From NCBI GenBank assembly GCA_030605745.1, contig JAUWHT010000345.1, forward strand, positions 1-6,767: DNA of 6,767 bases. The letters are read 5' to 3'. Under the pieces are notes generated by a model. The model worked only from the letters and a program-made list of their open reading frames with translations. It was not told the DNA's origin and ran no database searches. The position numbers were made by a program, and so were the translations under genes. Source of the stretch: Pirellulales bacterium. GTDB taxonomy: Bacteria > Planctomycetota > Planctomycetia > Pirellulales > Thermoguttaceae. This document shows positions 5,854-6,767 of this stretch, in pieces (position 1 is the stretch's first letter; every line of letters begins with the position of its first letter).

Positions 5854-6711
5854 ATGAAGACGACGACCGACAACCCCACGACTCTGCCGCGGCCTGCCGT
5901 GGGCACAAGTCGCCTGGTAACAACAGGCAAGGTCACGATCAACTATTTCGTCAGCGGATCAGGTGAGACTGTGATCCTGCTGCCGGGGTTCGGGCGGTCA
6001 GCCAGCGACTACAACGAATTGGTCGGTTTGCTCAGCGACGCCGGCTACCACACCGTGGCGGTTGAGCTTCGCGGCGTGGGCAAGAGCACATGCCCCGTAT
6101 TTCCCCGGGCGACGATACACGACTTCGCCACGGACGTGGCCAACGTGGTGAAGAACCTCGGCGACGTCGTGGGCGGCAAGGTGCATGTTGTGGGACGGGC
6201 CTTCGGTGCCCGCGTGGCTCGCACCTTCGCGACCGATTATCCGGAGATGATGCAGAGCGTCGTACTGCTGGCCGGCGGCGCGATGAAGATCAGCCTGACT
6301 CGCTCCCACCTGTTCAAGTACATTCTGTGCAACTTGCGGTTTATCCCCAAATATTACAGGCTCAAAGCGGTTGCGGCAACACTCTACGCGCCCGGCAATC
6401 CGGTGGCTCCGCACTTGGCGTACCGGCACACGTTGCGCGCGGTGCGCCGGCAACTTGACGCGTTGCGCACACCGCCGGAGGATATCTGGCGGGACGGCAA
6501 GACGCCGATTCTCTGGGTCCACGGCGAGAAGGACGTGCTCGTGCCCGTCGAGTTCGCCTACAACCTCCGAGATCAATTCCCCGACCAGCTCAAGCTGGTG
6601 GTGATTCCCAACGCCGCCCACGCGTTATTGCCGGAACAACCTGAAGCGGTCTCGCGGGCGATCACCGGGTTCCTGCGGGAACATACGATAACCACGCAGG
6701 AACACCAGTGA
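5854..6711 (+). CDS. Alpha/beta-hydrolase-fold protein with Ala at the nucleophile position
   Basis: The 285 residues follow the alpha/beta-hydrolase plan: oxyanion-region LLPGFGRSASDY (42-53), ELRGVGKS (71-78), nucleophile elbow VVGRAFGARVA (112-122), acid-residue strand ILWVHGEKDVLVP (219-231, Asp227) and the histidine loop NAAHALLPEQPEAV (253-266, His256). The elbow reads G-R-A-F-G instead of G-x-S-x-G, so the nucleophile is Ala116 (codon GCC, 6199-6201) while Asp and His are kept. I recall GHAFG-type elbows in other hydrolase-like proteins, so this may be a subfamily trait. It might not act as an esterase; other roles of the fold, such as binding, lyase or cofactor-free chemistry, are open. 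There is no signal peptide. It lies 66 bp after the sulfotransferase and may share its transcript. No clear ribosome site precedes ATG 5854. Confidence 0.88.
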   Translation: MKTTTDNPTTLPRPAVGTSRLVTTGKVTINYFVSGSGETVILLPGFGRSASDYNELVGLLSDAGYHTVAVELRGVGKSTCPVFPRATIHDFATDVANVVKNLGDVVGGKVHVVGRAFGARVARTFATDYPEMMQSVVLLAGGAMKISLTRSHLFKYILCNLRFIPKYYRLKAVAATLYAPGNPVAPHLAYRHTLRAVRRQLDALRTPPEDIWRDGKTPILWVHGEKDVLVPVEFAYNLRDQFPDQLKLVVIPNAAHALLPEQPEAVSRAITGFLREHTITTQEHQ

Positions 6712-6767
6712 TGCGAATACCTTCTTCTCGATCCGTTGGGCTTCTACCTCCTGTTGGGGCGTTAGAC
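6711..6767 (+). CDS. Possible start of a downstream gene, cut by the window end
   Basis: ATG 6711 shares its first base with the hydrolase stop codon (TGATG arrangement), and AGGA lies about 10 bases upstream. The frame is open for 19 codons to the window end (MRIPSSRSVGLLPP...). This is the usual geometry of a coupled operon gene, but the stretch is too short to judge and the residues resemble no family I know. Chance openness is quite possible. Confidence 0.25.
   Translation, partial: MRIPSSRSVGLLPPVGALD

Noticed and set aside
5998..6621. Minus-strand open frame of 207 codons opposite the hydrolase-fold gene
   Set aside because: His/Val/Arg-rich antisense shadow; the plus frame carries the fold's motifs.

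Overview
The window reads as a bacterial chromosome fragment, most likely from a planctomycete of the Pirellulales type. That placement rests on remembered similarity of the M16 peptidase pair and on the high-GC genes with GTG and TTG starts; no search was possible. Base composition is uneven. Sample lines counted by hand give about 45% GC in the RadC-like gene near position 300 and about 78% near position 2050 in a peptidase gene. The left end therefore looks acquired and the middle looks native.

Left end (1-796), a mobile or accessory patch: the window opens inside the 3' end of a group II intron, with a domain V-like hairpin (74-107) and a domain VI-like hairpin (113-138) ending near 146. 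It is followed at once by an AT-rich RadC-family JAB-domain gene whose reading frame runs back to the intron boundary without an ATG. After that come a strong hairpin (596-617) and a broken small ORF (624-740).

Middle, minus strand (4349 down to 797): two M16 zinc-peptidase family genes overlap by 14 bp. The first-translated (3105-4349) has lost the HxxEH zinc site but keeps the R/Y substrate-binding pair. The second (1880-3118) keeps HxxEH but has lost the R/Y pair. This points to one heterodimeric cytoplasmic peptidase. After a 93-bp gap holding a heptad G-run repeat (six G-runs at exact 7-nt spacing) comes an AEC-family (auxin efflux carrier) transporter, possibly a third gene of the same transcription unit.

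Right, plus strand (4440 to the end): a divergent intergenic region carries a sigma70-like promoter with a perfect palindrome over its -10 box. It leads into a PAPS-dependent sulfotransferase family gene (4531-5787), then an alpha/beta-hydrolase-fold gene (5854-6711) whose nucleophile position is Ala rather than Ser, and possibly the start of a third gene (ATG at 6711, overlapping the previous stop and running off the window).

No complete new defence or mobile system is visible. The observations most worth following are the intron/RadC junction, the complementary M16 pair, the Ser-to-Ala hydrolase beside a sulfotransferase, and the G-run repeat placed directly before a start codon.
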